From Sphingomonas sp. PL-96 (GTDB lineage: Bacteria > Pseudomonadota > Alphaproteobacteria > Sphingomonadales > Sphingomonadaceae), in the NCBI RefSeq assembly GCF_020707215.1, contig NZ_JAJFET010000009.1:95748-159747 (forward strand): a stretch of 64,000 nucleotides of DNA, given 5' to 3'. Positions within the stretch are counted from its first letter, which is position 1. Each line of letters opens with the position of its first letter. The position numbers and the translations under genes are program-made. This document shows positions 50,279 to 59,323 of the stretch, one piece after another. Below the pieces are notes generated by a model. The model did no database searches and was not told where the DNA came from. It saw only the letters and a program-made list of their open reading frames with translations.

Positions 50279-50920
50279 TTACCAGTTCCGCCAGCCCACC
50301 AGGAAGAAGTCGACGGCCGCATGCGCTCTGGCCCGCTTCTCCGGGGACGTTCCTGGTGGCTCGATCGCCTGTATCGCTTTGTCCAGGGGCTCAGCCGTGA
50401 TCAGGCGCAAGAAGAGTTGCGCGCCAAGTTCGACCTGCTCGGGCGAGCGCGCGTCGCCGTCCGCGAGGATCGCGGCGATCGCCTCTGCTGCCTCCCGGAA
50501 TGGCGCTTCGGCCAGACGACCGAGATCTGGATGACGTCCGGCCTCCGCGATGATGGTGCGGTATAGGGCGAGCGACGCCGGCTGGAGAAACCACGCAAGC
50601 ATCACGTCGCTTGCAACCTTCAGGCGCTCTTCGAGGGTTTCCCCCTGGATGCGCCGCAATGCCGGCGCCCCGGCACGCTGGGCGTGGCGGCCGACCACCT
50701 CGCGAAACAGCGCCTGCTTGTCCGGCGCGCGGCGATAGAGCGTTCGCTTGGTCACACCGGCAGCGCGGGCGATTGCTTCCATGCTGGCCGCCTGGAAACC
50801 CCCGGCGAGAAATACGCCCAGTGCGGCATCGAGCAGATCCTCCTCGAGCTGACCCGCCGCTGCCGTTGACGGGCGACCGGCCGGTCGCCCCGGCCTGGCG
50901 CCTTCTTCATCAACGCTCAT
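50279..50920 (-). CDS. TetR-family regulator divergent from an SDR gene
   Basis: A 213-aa protein with a Pro/Gly/Arg-rich leader, TetR helix-turn-helix at about 30-75 (LLDAALGVFLAGGFQAASME, AIARAAGVTKRTLYRRAP) and the C-terminal TetR_C_7-like domain (ALYRTIIAEAGRHPDLGRL). I chose ATG 50920, with GGAGGG 8 bases upstream, over ATG 50926, which is only 2 bases from it. It probably controls the divergent SDR gene through the inverted repeat at 50950-50977. Confidence 0.87.
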   Translation of the reverse strand: MSVDEEGARPGRPAGRPSTAAAGQLEEDLLDAALGVFLAGGFQAASMEAIARAAGVTKRTLYRRAPDKQALFREVVGRHAQRAGAPALRRIQGETLEERLKVASDVMLAWFLQPASLALYRTIIAEAGRHPDLGRLAEAPFREAAEAIAAILADGDARSPEQVELGAQLFLRLITAEPLDKAIQAIEPPGTSPEKRARAHAAVDFFLVGWRNW

Positions 50921-50949
50921 CCGCATCTCCCTCCATGCTGCCGAAAAAG

Positions 50950-50977
50950 ACACGGAACCGTATACTTTGAGCCGTGT
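50950..50977. promoter_or_regulatory. Inverted repeat between TetR and SDR genes
   Basis: ACACGG and CCGTGT are separated by 16 bases containing CCGTATACTTTGAG, itself promoter-like. It lies 30 bases upstream of the TetR start on one side and about 105 bases before the SDR start on the other, the usual place for a TetR operator. Confidence 0.55.
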
Positions 50978-51082
50978 TAAACCCGTCAAGCCGTGGATAC
51001 GACGAGGCAGGCAAGCTTCCTGGACCACAGGGCCTTGTGGCTCCGCACGCCTCTTTCTGTCTGACATGCAGGAGAATCAAGA

Positions 51083-51829
51083 ATGCCGATGTTCAAGGAT
51101 CATGTCGCGATCGTCACCGGGGGCGCCTCGGGGATCGGTGCAGCTGTGGTGCGGGATCTTCTGGCCGAAGGCGCCAGGGTCGTCGTTGCCGACTTCAACG
51201 AGGACGCTGCAAACCAGCTCGTCGCGCCGTTCGGTGCGGATCGCGCGCTGGCGATCAAGGTGGACGTCAGCGATGCCGAAGGCATGAAGGCGACGGTCGA
51301 TTTCGCCGTCGCACGGTTTGGCGCGCTGCATCTCGCCGTGAATAATGCGGGCATCGGCATGCCCACCACGCCCCTCGCCGATGTGGCGATCGAGGATTGG
51401 CACCGCGTGATCGGTGTCGACCTGCACAGCGTATTCTATGGCATGAAGTACCAGATCCCGGCGATGCTGAACGCCGGCGGCGGGGCGATCGTCAACATGG
51501 CCTCCATCCTCGGCGCGGTCGGCTGGGCCGGCAACGGCGCCTATGTGACGGCCAAGCACGCGATCATCGGCATGACGAAGACGGCCGCACTCGATTACGC
51601 GAAGGCGGGTGTTCGCATCAACGCGGTGGGCCCCGCGTTTGTCGATACGCCCGCGCTCCAGAAGGACATGACCGACGACGAGCGCGCCGTCCTTGCCGGG
51701 TTGCACGCGGTCGATCGCCTGGCGCAGCCGGACGAGATCGCCGGGCTCACCAGCTTCCTGCTGTCGGAGCGCGCCTCGTTCATGACGGGCACCTATTATC
51801 CGGTCGACGGCGGCTTTCTCGCGCGCTGA
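51083..51829 (+). CDS. Short-chain dehydrogenase/reductase
   Basis: A 248-aa classical SDR: cofactor loop TGGASGIGAA at 12-21, acidic residue in VVVADFNED (NAD preference likely), NNAGIG, catalytic Ser in VNMASILGAVG and Tyr-Lys in AYVTAKHA, and PVDGGFLA at the end. Reaction: oxidation or reduction of an alcohol or keto group; the substrate is unknown. A good ribosome-binding site (AGGAGAATCAAG) precedes the ATG. Divergent from a TetR regulator and 60 bases upstream of the NADH dehydrogenase gene. Confidence 0.9.
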   Translation: MPMFKDHVAIVTGGASGIGAAVVRDLLAEGARVVVADFNEDAANQLVAPFGADRALAIKVDVSDAEGMKATVDFAVARFGALHLAVNNAGIGMPTTPLADVAIEDWHRVIGVDLHSVFYGMKYQIPAMLNAGGGAIVNMASILGAVGWAGNGAYVTAKHAIIGMTKTAALDYAKAGVRINAVGPAFVDTPALQKDMTDDERAVLAGLHAVDRLAQPDEIAGLTSFLLSERASFMTGTYYPVDGGFLAR

Positions 51830-51889
51830 CGTCATCACCGGCGTGCCCACGCGCTTTGCGCCGCCGACCTTCCAACAGGATCCCAAGAG

Positions 51890-53197
51890 ATGACCGAGAG
51901 CAATGAACCGGCTCCAACGCCGCATCGTCTGGTTGTGGTCGGCGGCGGCGTGGCAGGGCTCGATATCGCCACCCGCCTTGCGGGCCAGACGGCGGGCGAT
52001 CACCCCCTGGCCATCACGTTGATCGACCGGGAGCCGGCCTATGTCTGGAAACCGATGCTCCATACGGTGGCTGCCGGCACTTCGGATGCCGGGGCGCAGG
52101 AAACGGTCTTTGCCGCTCACGCGCTCGGCCACGGCTTCCGGTTCGAGTTCGGCGAAGCCGTCGCCATCGATCGGGAGCGGCGCCGCGTCAGCCTGGCTGC
52201 GTTGAAGATCGACGGCGAGGAGATCGCGGCCGCCCGCAGCATCGACTATGACACGCTGGTGCTCGCGGTGGGCAGCCGCGCCGACGACTTCGGCACCCCG
52301 GGCGTGGCGGACCATTGTGCGCGCATCGACTGCCGATCGGACGCGATCGCCTTCAACGAGCGGCTGCGGGTGGAGCTGGTGAAGAGCGTGGCAACCGGCC
52401 GGCCGTTGACGATCGGGATCGTGGGCGGCGGGGCGACCGGCGTGGAGCTTGCAGCGGAGCTGATCGAGACCACCGCGACGCTTGAGCATTATGGTGCAAA
52501 AGACGCCTCCGAGAACTTGCGTGTTGTTTTGATCGAGGCTGGACCGCGACTGCTCGGCGCGTTTCCAGAAAAGGTCGCAGACGAAGCCAGGCACAAGCTG
52601 GAACAGCTCGGGGTGATGGTCCAGACCGGCAACCGGGTGACCGGGGTCGAGGCAGAAGGCTTCGTTATGGCGGAGGGTGAGCCGATCGCCGCGCAGCTCA
52701 TGGTCTGGGCGGCCGGAGTGACGGCGCCGCCGCTACTCGACACGCTCGACCTCGAACGATCGCGCAACGGCCAGCTCGTCGTCGGGGCGACGTTGTCGGC
52801 GCCGGGCGACTCCCGGATCTACGCGCTTGGCGACTGTGCGAACCCGCGCCTGCCGAACCGCGACGCGCCCGTGCCGACAACCGCGCAGGCGGCCAGCCAG
52901 CAGGCGGATTACCTTTGCCGACACCTTCCGGCGCTGATCGCAGACGGGGCAGCGCCGCCGGCGAGCTATCGTGATTTCGGATCGCTCGTGTCCCTTGGTG
53001 GCTACGATGCCTATGGGACGCTCGGACGCTTTGGCCTGTTCAAGGGCGGGTTCATTCGGGGCAAGGTCGCTCAGCTGGGCCATGCCATGCTGTATCGTCG
53101 ATATCAGGCGCGCCTACACGGCCTTGGTCGCGGATCGCTCCTTTGGCTTACGGACACGCTGAACCGCCGTGTTCGCACACGGGTGAAGCTGTCCTGA
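51890..53197 (+). CDS. Type II NADH dehydrogenase (NDH-2) family FAD protein
   Basis: A 435-aa flavoprotein with two Rossmann folds: FAD loop LVVVGGGVAGLDIATRLAGQ, LIDREPAYVWKPMLHTVAAG (typical of Ndh), NADH loop IGIVGGGATGVELAAELIET, the FAD-contacting YALGDCANPRLPNRDAPVP-like segment, QAASQQADYLCRH, and a C-terminal amphipathic membrane-anchoring region (GRGSLLWLTDTLNRRV). It passes electrons from NADH to quinone without proton pumping. Likely transcribed with the SDR gene, which could regenerate NADH. Confidence 0.87.
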   Translation: MTESNEPAPTPHRLVVVGGGVAGLDIATRLAGQTAGDHPLAITLIDREPAYVWKPMLHTVAAGTSDAGAQETVFAAHALGHGFRFEFGEAVAIDRERRRVSLAALKIDGEEIAAARSIDYDTLVLAVGSRADDFGTPGVADHCARIDCRSDAIAFNERLRVELVKSVATGRPLTIGIVGGGATGVELAAELIETTATLEHYGAKDASENLRVVLIEAGPRLLGAFPEKVADEARHKLEQLGVMVQTGNRVTGVEAEGFVMAEGEPIAAQLMVWAAGVTAPPLLDTLDLERSRNGQLVVGATLSAPGDSRIYALGDCANPRLPNRDAPVPTTAQAASQQADYLCRHLPALIADGAAPPASYRDFGSLVSLGGYDAYGTLGRFGLFKGGFIRGKVAQLGHAMLYRRYQARLHGLGRGSLLWLTDTLNRRVRTRVKLS

Positions 53198-53286
53198 GAC
53201 GGATCCATGCGAACCTGGGTCTGACCAGGCGCCGGCTGTTGTCTCCGGGGTCAATCGCCTGAACGGACCGCTTGGGGTGCCATCGT

Positions 53287-54633
53287 TCAGTGCCCGAAGT
53301 CCATGTCCTCCAGCGCGACGCCGTTGGTCTCCGGCATGAACTTCCACACCCACAGCAACTGCAGCAGCATCATCGCGCCGAAGAAGCCGAACACCCAGCC
53401 GCCGAGCCGCGCGGCAAAGACCGGGAAGGCCCAGGTGATGGCGGCGGCCATGACCCAGTGGGTGGTGCTGCCGAGCGCCTGGCCCTTGCCGCGCACGGCG
53501 CTGGGGAAGACTTCGGAGAGGAACACCCAGATCACCGCGCCCTGTGACACGGCAAAGGCGGCGATGAAGCCGAGCAGGCCGACCAGCACCAGCGTGCCGT
53601 TGGGTGCGGCGCTCTCCAGCTGCAGGCCGACGAGCAGGAGGGCGAGGGCGGTGGCGACCGATCCGAACGCCATCAGCGGCCGGCGCCCGAACCGGTCGAT
53701 CAGGAACAGGGCGAGGATCGTGAAGACGAGGTTGGTGCCGCCGACCGCGATCGACTGGAGCATGGCGGAATCCGCACCGGCGCCGCCGAGCGCGAAGATT
53801 CGCGGCGCGTAGTAGAGCAGCGCGTTGATGCCCGAGAGCTGGTTGAACATTGCGATGGCGATGGCGCAGGCGACCGGCACCGAATAGGCGGGCTGGAACA
53901 GCCGGCCGGCGGTGGCATCGGGCACGCGGCTGGCCGCCTGGCGCATGTGCGCGACCTCTGCGTCCGGATCGGCAAAGCCCAGCCGTGCAAGGATGCCCCT
54001 GGCGAGCGTGTCGCGGCCACGGAGGACCAGCCAGCGCGGGCTGTCCGGCAGCAGCGCCGTGACGATCAGGAACAGCGCAGAGGGCACGGCGACGATGCCG
54101 AACATCCAGCGCCATGCCGCCTCCGGCGGGACGAGCGAGGCGATGACGTAGTTGGACACGAACGCCAGCACGATGCCGAGCACGATGTTGAGCTGGTTGA
54201 GCGCCACCAGCCGTCCGCGATATTCGGTCGGGGAGACTTCGGCGATGTAGACTGGCGTCACGACCGAGGCCGCGCCGATCGCGAGCCCGCCGAGAAAGCG
54301 GAACGCCACCAGCGCTGCCCAGGCGGGCGCCAGGCCTGAGCCGAGCGACGACACCAGATAGGCGACTGCGATCGCCAGCAGCATCGGCTTGCGCCCGAAC
54401 CGGTCGGCGGGGGCGCCGGCCACCAGCGAGCCGATCACCGTGCCAATCAACGCGGAAGCGACGGTGAAGCCGAGCGCTGCATCGCTGAGCACGAACTGTT
54501 CCTGGAGCGCGGCGGTGGTGCCGGAGATGACGGCGGTGTCGAAGCCGAACAACAGGCCGCCGAGCGCCGCACCGGCAGCGCTCAGGATCATGGCAAGGGT
54601 GACGCGGCTTTGCGGCAGATGAGCATCAGGCAT
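53287..54633 (-). CDS. MFS sugar porter of the GH76 cluster
   Basis: A 448-aa, 12-helix sugar porter: LGGLLFGFDTAVISGTTAAL, APADRFGRKPMLLA, PVYIAEVSPTEYRGRLVALN, QLSGINALLYYAPRIF, DRFGRRPLMAFG, and VLVFLSEVFPSAVRGKGQ-like block, ending MPETNGVALEDMDF. It should import a monosaccharide or small oligosaccharide by proton symport. It is the last gene of the minus-strand unit TonB receptor, mannanase, porter, so it probably takes the mannose-type product inward. Confidence 0.88.
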   Translation of the reverse strand: MPDAHLPQSRVTLAMILSAAGAALGGLLFGFDTAVISGTTAALQEQFVLSDAALGFTVASALIGTVIGSLVAGAPADRFGRKPMLLAIAVAYLVSSLGSGLAPAWAALVAFRFLGGLAIGAASVVTPVYIAEVSPTEYRGRLVALNQLNIVLGIVLAFVSNYVIASLVPPEAAWRWMFGIVAVPSALFLIVTALLPDSPRWLVLRGRDTLARGILARLGFADPDAEVAHMRQAASRVPDATAGRLFQPAYSVPVACAIAIAMFNQLSGINALLYYAPRIFALGGAGADSAMLQSIAVGGTNLVFTILALFLIDRFGRRPLMAFGSVATALALLLVGLQLESAAPNGTLVLVGLLGFIAAFAVSQGAVIWVFLSEVFPSAVRGKGQALGSTTHWVMAAAITWAFPVFAARLGGWVFGFFGAMMLLQLLWVWKFMPETNGVALEDMDFGH

Positions 54634-54681
54634 GCGTTGCCCTTCCTGGTTGCGGGAACCTCCCGCGGCTGCGGGGCTGCA

Positions 54682-55833
54682 TCAGTAGAGGCCGCCCCAT
54701 TGCTCCGGTGCCCAGCCCAGCACCGCTTCGATCTGGACCATCGCGGCCGTGTCGATCAGTTCCATCCGGCCTTTGCGCGGGCGGCACAGCCCGGTCGCGG
54801 CATCGCGGCGATTGCGCCACATGTGATCGGCGTAGGCCTGCATCGCGGGCCGATGCTCCCGCGTCTGGGCGATGCTGTCCAGCAGCAGCAGGTTCTTGAA
54901 GTAGATGGCGTTGAACGGCGGCGGCTGGCGATCCAGCTGCGCGATCGTGAAGCGTTGCCGACTGGCAGCCGCGATGCGCTGCGCTTCGTCCAGATAGCGC
55001 TTCTCGCCGGTCACTTGCGACAGCAGCGCGTTGACCGCGATCGGAACCCCCTGGTTGTAGGTCCAGACCGTCTTTTCGATCGTGCCGTCGGTCTTCAGGT
55101 GATCGTGGTGAAGGCCGTCCGGGCGCTGCAGCACGGCGTTGGTCCAGCGATAGTAGCGCAGCGCATCGTCGAGATAGGCGCGCTCGCCGGTGATCTGGTG
55201 GAGGCGAAGCCCAAGCTGTGCGGCGGGCATGTTGGACACGGTGTTGCGGTCGCCGTTGTCCGCCTTTTGCGTCCAGCGCACGCCGCCGGGCGAGGGGAGG
55301 CTGGCATCGTCGGACCAGCCCGAGCGGATCAGCTCGAACACTGCCCTGGCATGCGCCAGCGAGGCGGGGTCCCTGGTGAAGCGGTAATGCTGGACCTGGG
55401 CGAGCCCGACCCATTCATTGTCGTCGTAATAGAGGTCATCCCCCGAGCCGAGCGGTGCGACGACCCGCGACAGATAGCCGCCGCGGCCGCTAGTGCTGGT
55501 GTCGGACCAGAACAGCTGCTCGGCAGCGCGGACCTTTGCAAGGGCTGCGCCATGGCGTCTCGCCCCCGCAGCGTCCGTCATCGCGAGGTCGAGATAGGCG
55601 ATATGCGCCTGCGAGAAGGGCCACTCGGTCGCGTATTTCGCGTCGCCGGCTTCTGCCGGCGCGTATTCGCGGTAGAGGCCGGTGCCGTCGTTCAGGGCGA
55701 AGCCGCGTTCCATCGCCGCGCGCCACTGCTCCGCCCGGGAGGCGGCGGGCGCCCCCCGGCCTGCTGCGGCAAGCAGCGTGGCCAGGGCAGCACCCGCCGC
55801 GAAGCCGCGGCGCGAGAGGATCGGCTGCCGCAT
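54682..55833 (-). CDS. GH76-type glycoside hydrolase (alpha-1,6-mannanase-like)
   Basis: A 383-aa protein with a Tat-like signal (RRGFAAGAALATLLAAAGRG). The (alpha/alpha)6 fold with the GH76 catalytic Asp pair is visible in DLYYDDNEWVGLAQVQHY at about 132-149, with other family landmarks TVWTYNQGVPIAVNALLSQV and FNAIYFKNLLLL. GH76 enzymes cut alpha-1,6-mannan backbones. The stop and start relation to the TonB receptor is a 1-bp overlap, strongly indicating joint expression. Export would place it in the periplasm, after receptor uptake of mannan-derived oligosaccharides. Confidence 0.85.
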   Translation of the reverse strand: MRQPILSRRGFAAGAALATLLAAAGRGAPAASRAEQWRAAMERGFALNDGTGLYREYAPAEAGDAKYATEWPFSQAHIAYLDLAMTDAAGARRHGAALAKVRAAEQLFWSDTSTSGRGGYLSRVVAPLGSGDDLYYDDNEWVGLAQVQHYRFTRDPASLAHARAVFELIRSGWSDDASLPSPGGVRWTQKADNGDRNTVSNMPAAQLGLRLHQITGERAYLDDALRYYRWTNAVLQRPDGLHHDHLKTDGTIEKTVWTYNQGVPIAVNALLSQVTGEKRYLDEAQRIAAASRQRFTIAQLDRQPPPFNAIYFKNLLLLDSIAQTREHRPAMQAYADHMWRNRRDAATGLCRPRKGRMELIDTAAMVQIEAVLGWAPEQWGGLY

Positions 55834-58589
55834 CAGAAGCGGAACCGCGCGCCGAGTGCAAAGACGCGGCTCTCGTAGCGCACGTCGCGCGGATAGCTCA
55901 CGTCCGGCAGGTTGGTCGCCTGACGCAGCGCACGATACGGGCTGCCGGTGATGTTGCTGACGTCGAAGGTGAGCGTCAGCGCCTTCATCGCCTCCAGCGA
56001 GAGCGAGAAGTCGAGCCGCTCGATCGGGCGGTTGAACTCGCCGCCGATCAGCTGGCCTTCATCGTCGGTGGCGAAGAAGTTGGTCACGCGCGAGCGCCAG
56101 TTGTACGCAAGGCGCGCCGACACCGGACCCTTCTCATAGATGCCGACCGCGTTGTAGCTCCACTTGGACACGCCCGGGATGGCGGTGTCCTGGCCGGCTT
56201 CGCCCAGCGACGCGGGCAGCGCCTGCGACGCGTCGATATAGGTGGCGTTGAGCTGGGTGCCGAAGCCGCTCAGCCAGCCGGGCAGGAAGTCGAAGAAGGT
56301 CTGGAACGCGACCTCGACACCCTGCAGCCGACCCTTGCCGCCATTCTCCGGCCGGTTGAAGATGACCTGCCCGACGTCGGGGATGGTGATCGGCACGTTC
56401 AGGTAGGTGATGAACCCCTGCACGTCGCGGCGGAAGATCGCGCCGGTGAGCGATCCGGTGTTGGAGAAATACCATTCCAGCGACGCGTCGTAGTTCTTTG
56501 ACTGCACCGGCTGCAGGTCGATGTTGCCGCTGCTTCCGCGGATCGGCAGGGTGTCGCCGATGCTGTAGGTAAGCGCGGGGCTCAGCTGGTTGAAGTTGGG
56601 CCGGCTGCGCGTCTCGGTCGCGGACAGGCGCAGCTGGAGCTGGTCGGTCAGCCGTGCGCGGAAGCTGGCATTGGGCAGGATGTCGACATAGTTCTGCCGC
56701 GAGGTGGCGGGGGTCAGCACATTGTCGACCAGCCCGATGCCGGTGGCGGTCGCCGTGGTGTTGACGATGCGTGCGCCGATGATGCCGTCGATGGGCACCG
56801 TGCCGATGTCGAAGCCATAGTGGATCTGGCCGTAGACGGCATAGGAGCGCTCGATGGCGTCGAACTTCTCGTTGGCGACATAGGCGGGGACGTCCGACTG
56901 ATAGCGCGCCAGTTCCTCCAGCGCGCCCGGCGTGCCGATCTGCGCCAGGCCGGCACGCGCCAGGTCGCGGATCGCGTCGATGTTGCCAAAGATCGCGTCG
57001 CGGCTCGGTGCCCACCACTGGCGGAAGGGCTGCGCGTCGCTGCCGCGGAAGCCGGCGTGGATCGGGCCGCCATCCTCCGCGCCTGGGAGGTCGGCGAGCG
57101 AGATGCCGAGCGACCGCAGCGTCGCATAGCGGCCGCCGCTGCGCAGGCGCGCGTCACGATCGGTGTAGCGGAAACCGAAGTCGATCTGGGTGATGACGGG
57201 CAGCTCGGTCTTGAGCTTCAGGTCGGTGCGCCACTGGATGCCCTTGCCCTTGGCGAGCGAGCGGCGGTCCCAGATGCCGCGCAGGATGAAATTGTCCGGA
57301 TTGAGCGCGTCGAAGCCCGGCATCGTAAACTGCGGCCCGCCGTCCGCGCCGCCGACGTCGAACACGACATCCGCCGACTGCGCAGTCGCGGGCGCATAGT
57401 CGATGTTGTGGTCGATATAGGTTGCCCGGGTGTCGGTGTAGGCGAAGTCGGTGGTGAGCGTCGCCCGGTCGTCGATCTCCCAGCTGCCGCCGATCGCGCC
57501 CTGATAGGTGTTGGTGCGGCCCGCGCGCGTGCTGCGCGAGAAGTCGATGCCGCGGCCGCCGGCGAAATCGGGCGTCACGGTGACGCTGTCGAGCGTGTTC
57601 GGCTGGTCCGGGTTGCGGACGATGTTGGTGAGCGCGGGATTGTCGTTGACGAGGTTCGTGCCGGCGAAGTCGTTCTCGACATTGGTGCGCGCACCCTGGA
57701 ACAGGCCGTCGACATAGATCTCGACATTATGCGCGGGCCGCCACTGGAGCGATCCGTTGACCGAGGGCCGCCAGCGCTTGCCGCGGTCGTAATAGACGCC
57801 GATCGATTCCGGCAGCACGAAGTCGCGCGCGCCGTCGACCGGCTGGTTGGCGCCGGGCGAGACGATGTTGCCGTTGATGTAGCGCGACGATGTCAGATAG
57901 TGGAGCTGGGTGTAGGACACGTTCACCAGCGCGCCGATCTCACCGATGCCGGTTTCCCAGCGGTCGGTCACCAGCACGTTGAAATTGGGGTCGTACTTCT
58001 TCGCCTGGTCGCCATAGGTGCCGCGCACCGCGCCGGCGATCTGGAAGCCCTGGAAGTCGAACGGGCGGCGCGAGCGCACGTTGATGAGGCCAGCGATGCC
58101 GCCCTCGATCTGGTCGGCGGTGGTGGACTTGTATACCTCGATCCCCGCAAGCGCCCCGGCGGGGAAGTCCTGCAGCGCGACGTTGCGCATTTCCGCCGTG
58201 AAGACCTCGCGGCCGTTGAAGGTGGTGGTGAGGTCGGGCAGGCCGCGGACCTGCACGCCGCCGGCTTCGTCGCTGCCGCGGTTGACCTGGACGCCGGTGA
58301 TGCGCGCCAGCGCCTCGGACGCGTTGTTGTCGGGCAGCTTGCCGATGTCCTCGGCCACGACCGCGTCGACGATCTGGTCCGAGTTGCGCTTGAGCGCCTG
58401 TGCGCTCTGAAGGCTGCGGCGAAGGCCGGTGACGACGACTTCGTCCGTTCCGGCCGACGCCGGGGCTTCGCCGGCGGATTCAGATGGTGCTGACGACACG
58501 GGCGCAACTGTCTGCGCTGCGGCCGGCGACGCGAAGATGACCGTCAAGCCAGACACGGCCGACAGCAGGATCCCCTTCTGCACGTTCAT
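55833..58589 (-). CDS. TonB-dependent receptor of the mannan-type cluster
   Basis: A 918-aa outer-membrane receptor with a signal peptide (MNVQKGILLSAVSGLTVIFA), TonB box in DEVVVTGLRRSLQSAQ, plug domain (about 55-180, LARITGVQVNRGSDEAGG, FNGREVFTAEMRNV), and a beta barrel ending in the terminal aromatic strand (VFALGARFRF). The IVVTGLRRSL start is typical of sphingomonad and Xanthomonas carbohydrate receptors. GAGAGG lies just upstream of ATG 58589. First gene of the GH76 unit. Confidence 0.92.
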   Translation of the reverse strand: MNVQKGILLSAVSGLTVIFASPAAAQTVAPVSSAPSESAGEAPASAGTDEVVVTGLRRSLQSAQALKRNSDQIVDAVVAEDIGKLPDNNASEALARITGVQVNRGSDEAGGVQVRGLPDLTTTFNGREVFTAEMRNVALQDFPAGALAGIEVYKSTTADQIEGGIAGLINVRSRRPFDFQGFQIAGAVRGTYGDQAKKYDPNFNVLVTDRWETGIGEIGALVNVSYTQLHYLTSSRYINGNIVSPGANQPVDGARDFVLPESIGVYYDRGKRWRPSVNGSLQWRPAHNVEIYVDGLFQGARTNVENDFAGTNLVNDNPALTNIVRNPDQPNTLDSVTVTPDFAGGRGIDFSRSTRAGRTNTYQGAIGGSWEIDDRATLTTDFAYTDTRATYIDHNIDYAPATAQSADVVFDVGGADGGPQFTMPGFDALNPDNFILRGIWDRRSLAKGKGIQWRTDLKLKTELPVITQIDFGFRYTDRDARLRSGGRYATLRSLGISLADLPGAEDGGPIHAGFRGSDAQPFRQWWAPSRDAIFGNIDAIRDLARAGLAQIGTPGALEELARYQSDVPAYVANEKFDAIERSYAVYGQIHYGFDIGTVPIDGIIGARIVNTTATATGIGLVDNVLTPATSRQNYVDILPNASFRARLTDQLQLRLSATETRSRPNFNQLSPALTYSIGDTLPIRGSSGNIDLQPVQSKNYDASLEWYFSNTGSLTGAIFRRDVQGFITYLNVPITIPDVGQVIFNRPENGGKGRLQGVEVAFQTFFDFLPGWLSGFGTQLNATYIDASQALPASLGEAGQDTAIPGVSKWSYNAVGIYEKGPVSARLAYNWRSRVTNFFATDDEGQLIGGEFNRPIERLDFSLSLEAMKALTLTFDVSNITGSPYRALRQATNLPDVSYPRDVRYESRVFALGARFRF

Positions 58590-58651
58590 GGTACCTCTCC
58601 TCAGGCCCGCTCTTGCGGCGGGCATCTGAGGCCAAGGATAGCTTCCCGCAC

Positions 58652-58682
58652 CTAATCGTAAAGCATTTTCTTTTAAGATTAG
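58652..58682. promoter_or_regulatory. Inverted repeat upstream of the mannan-cluster TonB receptor
   Basis: CTAATCGTAAAG and TTTTAAGATTAG are 12-bp arms with two mismatches around a CATTTTC centre, 63 bases upstream of the receptor ATG in an AT-rich stretch. It looks like an operator for a dimeric regulator controlling the unit. No regulator gene lies beside it. The rest of 58590-58884 shows no gene. Confidence 0.5.
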
Positions 58683-58884
58683 TCGGCAGATCTGCTTAGT
58701 TGAGGGCAGGTACTTACCAGGTCCCCTGGAAAGCGGCGCATTACTTTAACTGGTATGTCGATTGCACTGAAAAGGTACTATCAAGACGCTCGCAACCCAT
58801 CGGTCTTTCGAGGGGGCTGCCTGGAGCGGCAGGCAACCCATTGCTCAGCAGGCCGTTTCGGTATCGTTGGTGAGGGAGTGCGAT

Positions 58885-59241
58885 ATGCGTCGTCTGATGC
58901 CTGTGGTTGCGTGCGTGATGCTGGTCGCCTGTAGCGGGCAGCAGGGTGCCACGGTCATCGACGGCAGCAGCCAGGAAGCGTTCGAGCGCACGTTGAGCGC
59001 CGCCAAGAAGGACGTGGGCCCGCGCGACCGGCTGAAGGTGGAAGCCGCGATCGCCGAATATCGCGCGCGCACCTTTGCGAAGGCGAACGACCGTGCCGAG
59101 TTCCAGCGACTATATCGTCAGGGCCTGGATGGCCTGACCACGCCCGCCATCGCCGCGCAGTTCGACAAGGACACCGAGCGGGTGGGGAACAAGGCGGCCG
59201 ACGCGATCTTCGACGCCAAGCGCGCGCTGAGCGGGTCGTAA
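58885..59241 (+). CDS. Small lipoprotein, DUF6694-like
   Basis: A 118-aa protein with lipoprotein signal MRRLMPVVACVMLVAC, lipobox LVAC. The mature helical part starts with VIDGSSQEAFERTLSAAKKD, like the IDAS-EAF--SL pattern I associate with DUF6694, followed by charged helices. GAGGGAG is 6 bases upstream of ATG 58885. Function unknown. It stands alone between two minus-strand TonB receptor genes. Confidence 0.65.
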   Translation: MRRLMPVVACVMLVACSGQQGATVIDGSSQEAFERTLSAAKKDVGPRDRLKVEAAIAEYRARTFAKANDRAEFQRLYRQGLDGLTTPAIAAQFDKDTERVGNKAADAIFDAKRALSGS

Positions 59242-59288
59242 CGCGACAATCGCCGGTCCGGCACCTGGCCGGAGCGGATTGCGGACAA

Positions 59289-59317
59289 GGCGCGGCGACC
59301 GTTCCGGCCGCCGCGCC
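59289..59317. terminator. Hairpin between the convergent lipoprotein and TonB receptor genes
   Basis: GGCGCGGCG and CGCCGCGCC form a perfect 9-bp stem with an 11-base loop, 48 bases after the lipoprotein stop and 7 bases past the receptor stop. The T-runs are short on both sides, so efficiency is uncertain, but it sits exactly where a two-way terminator belongs. Confidence 0.5.
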
Positions 59318-59323
59318 CTGTTC

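Noticed and set aside
48535..50322. A 595-codon minus-strand frame opposite the NodT-type gene
   Set aside because: It has an Arg/Gln/His-rich composition with no motif, and the plus strand encodes a complete outer-membrane factor.
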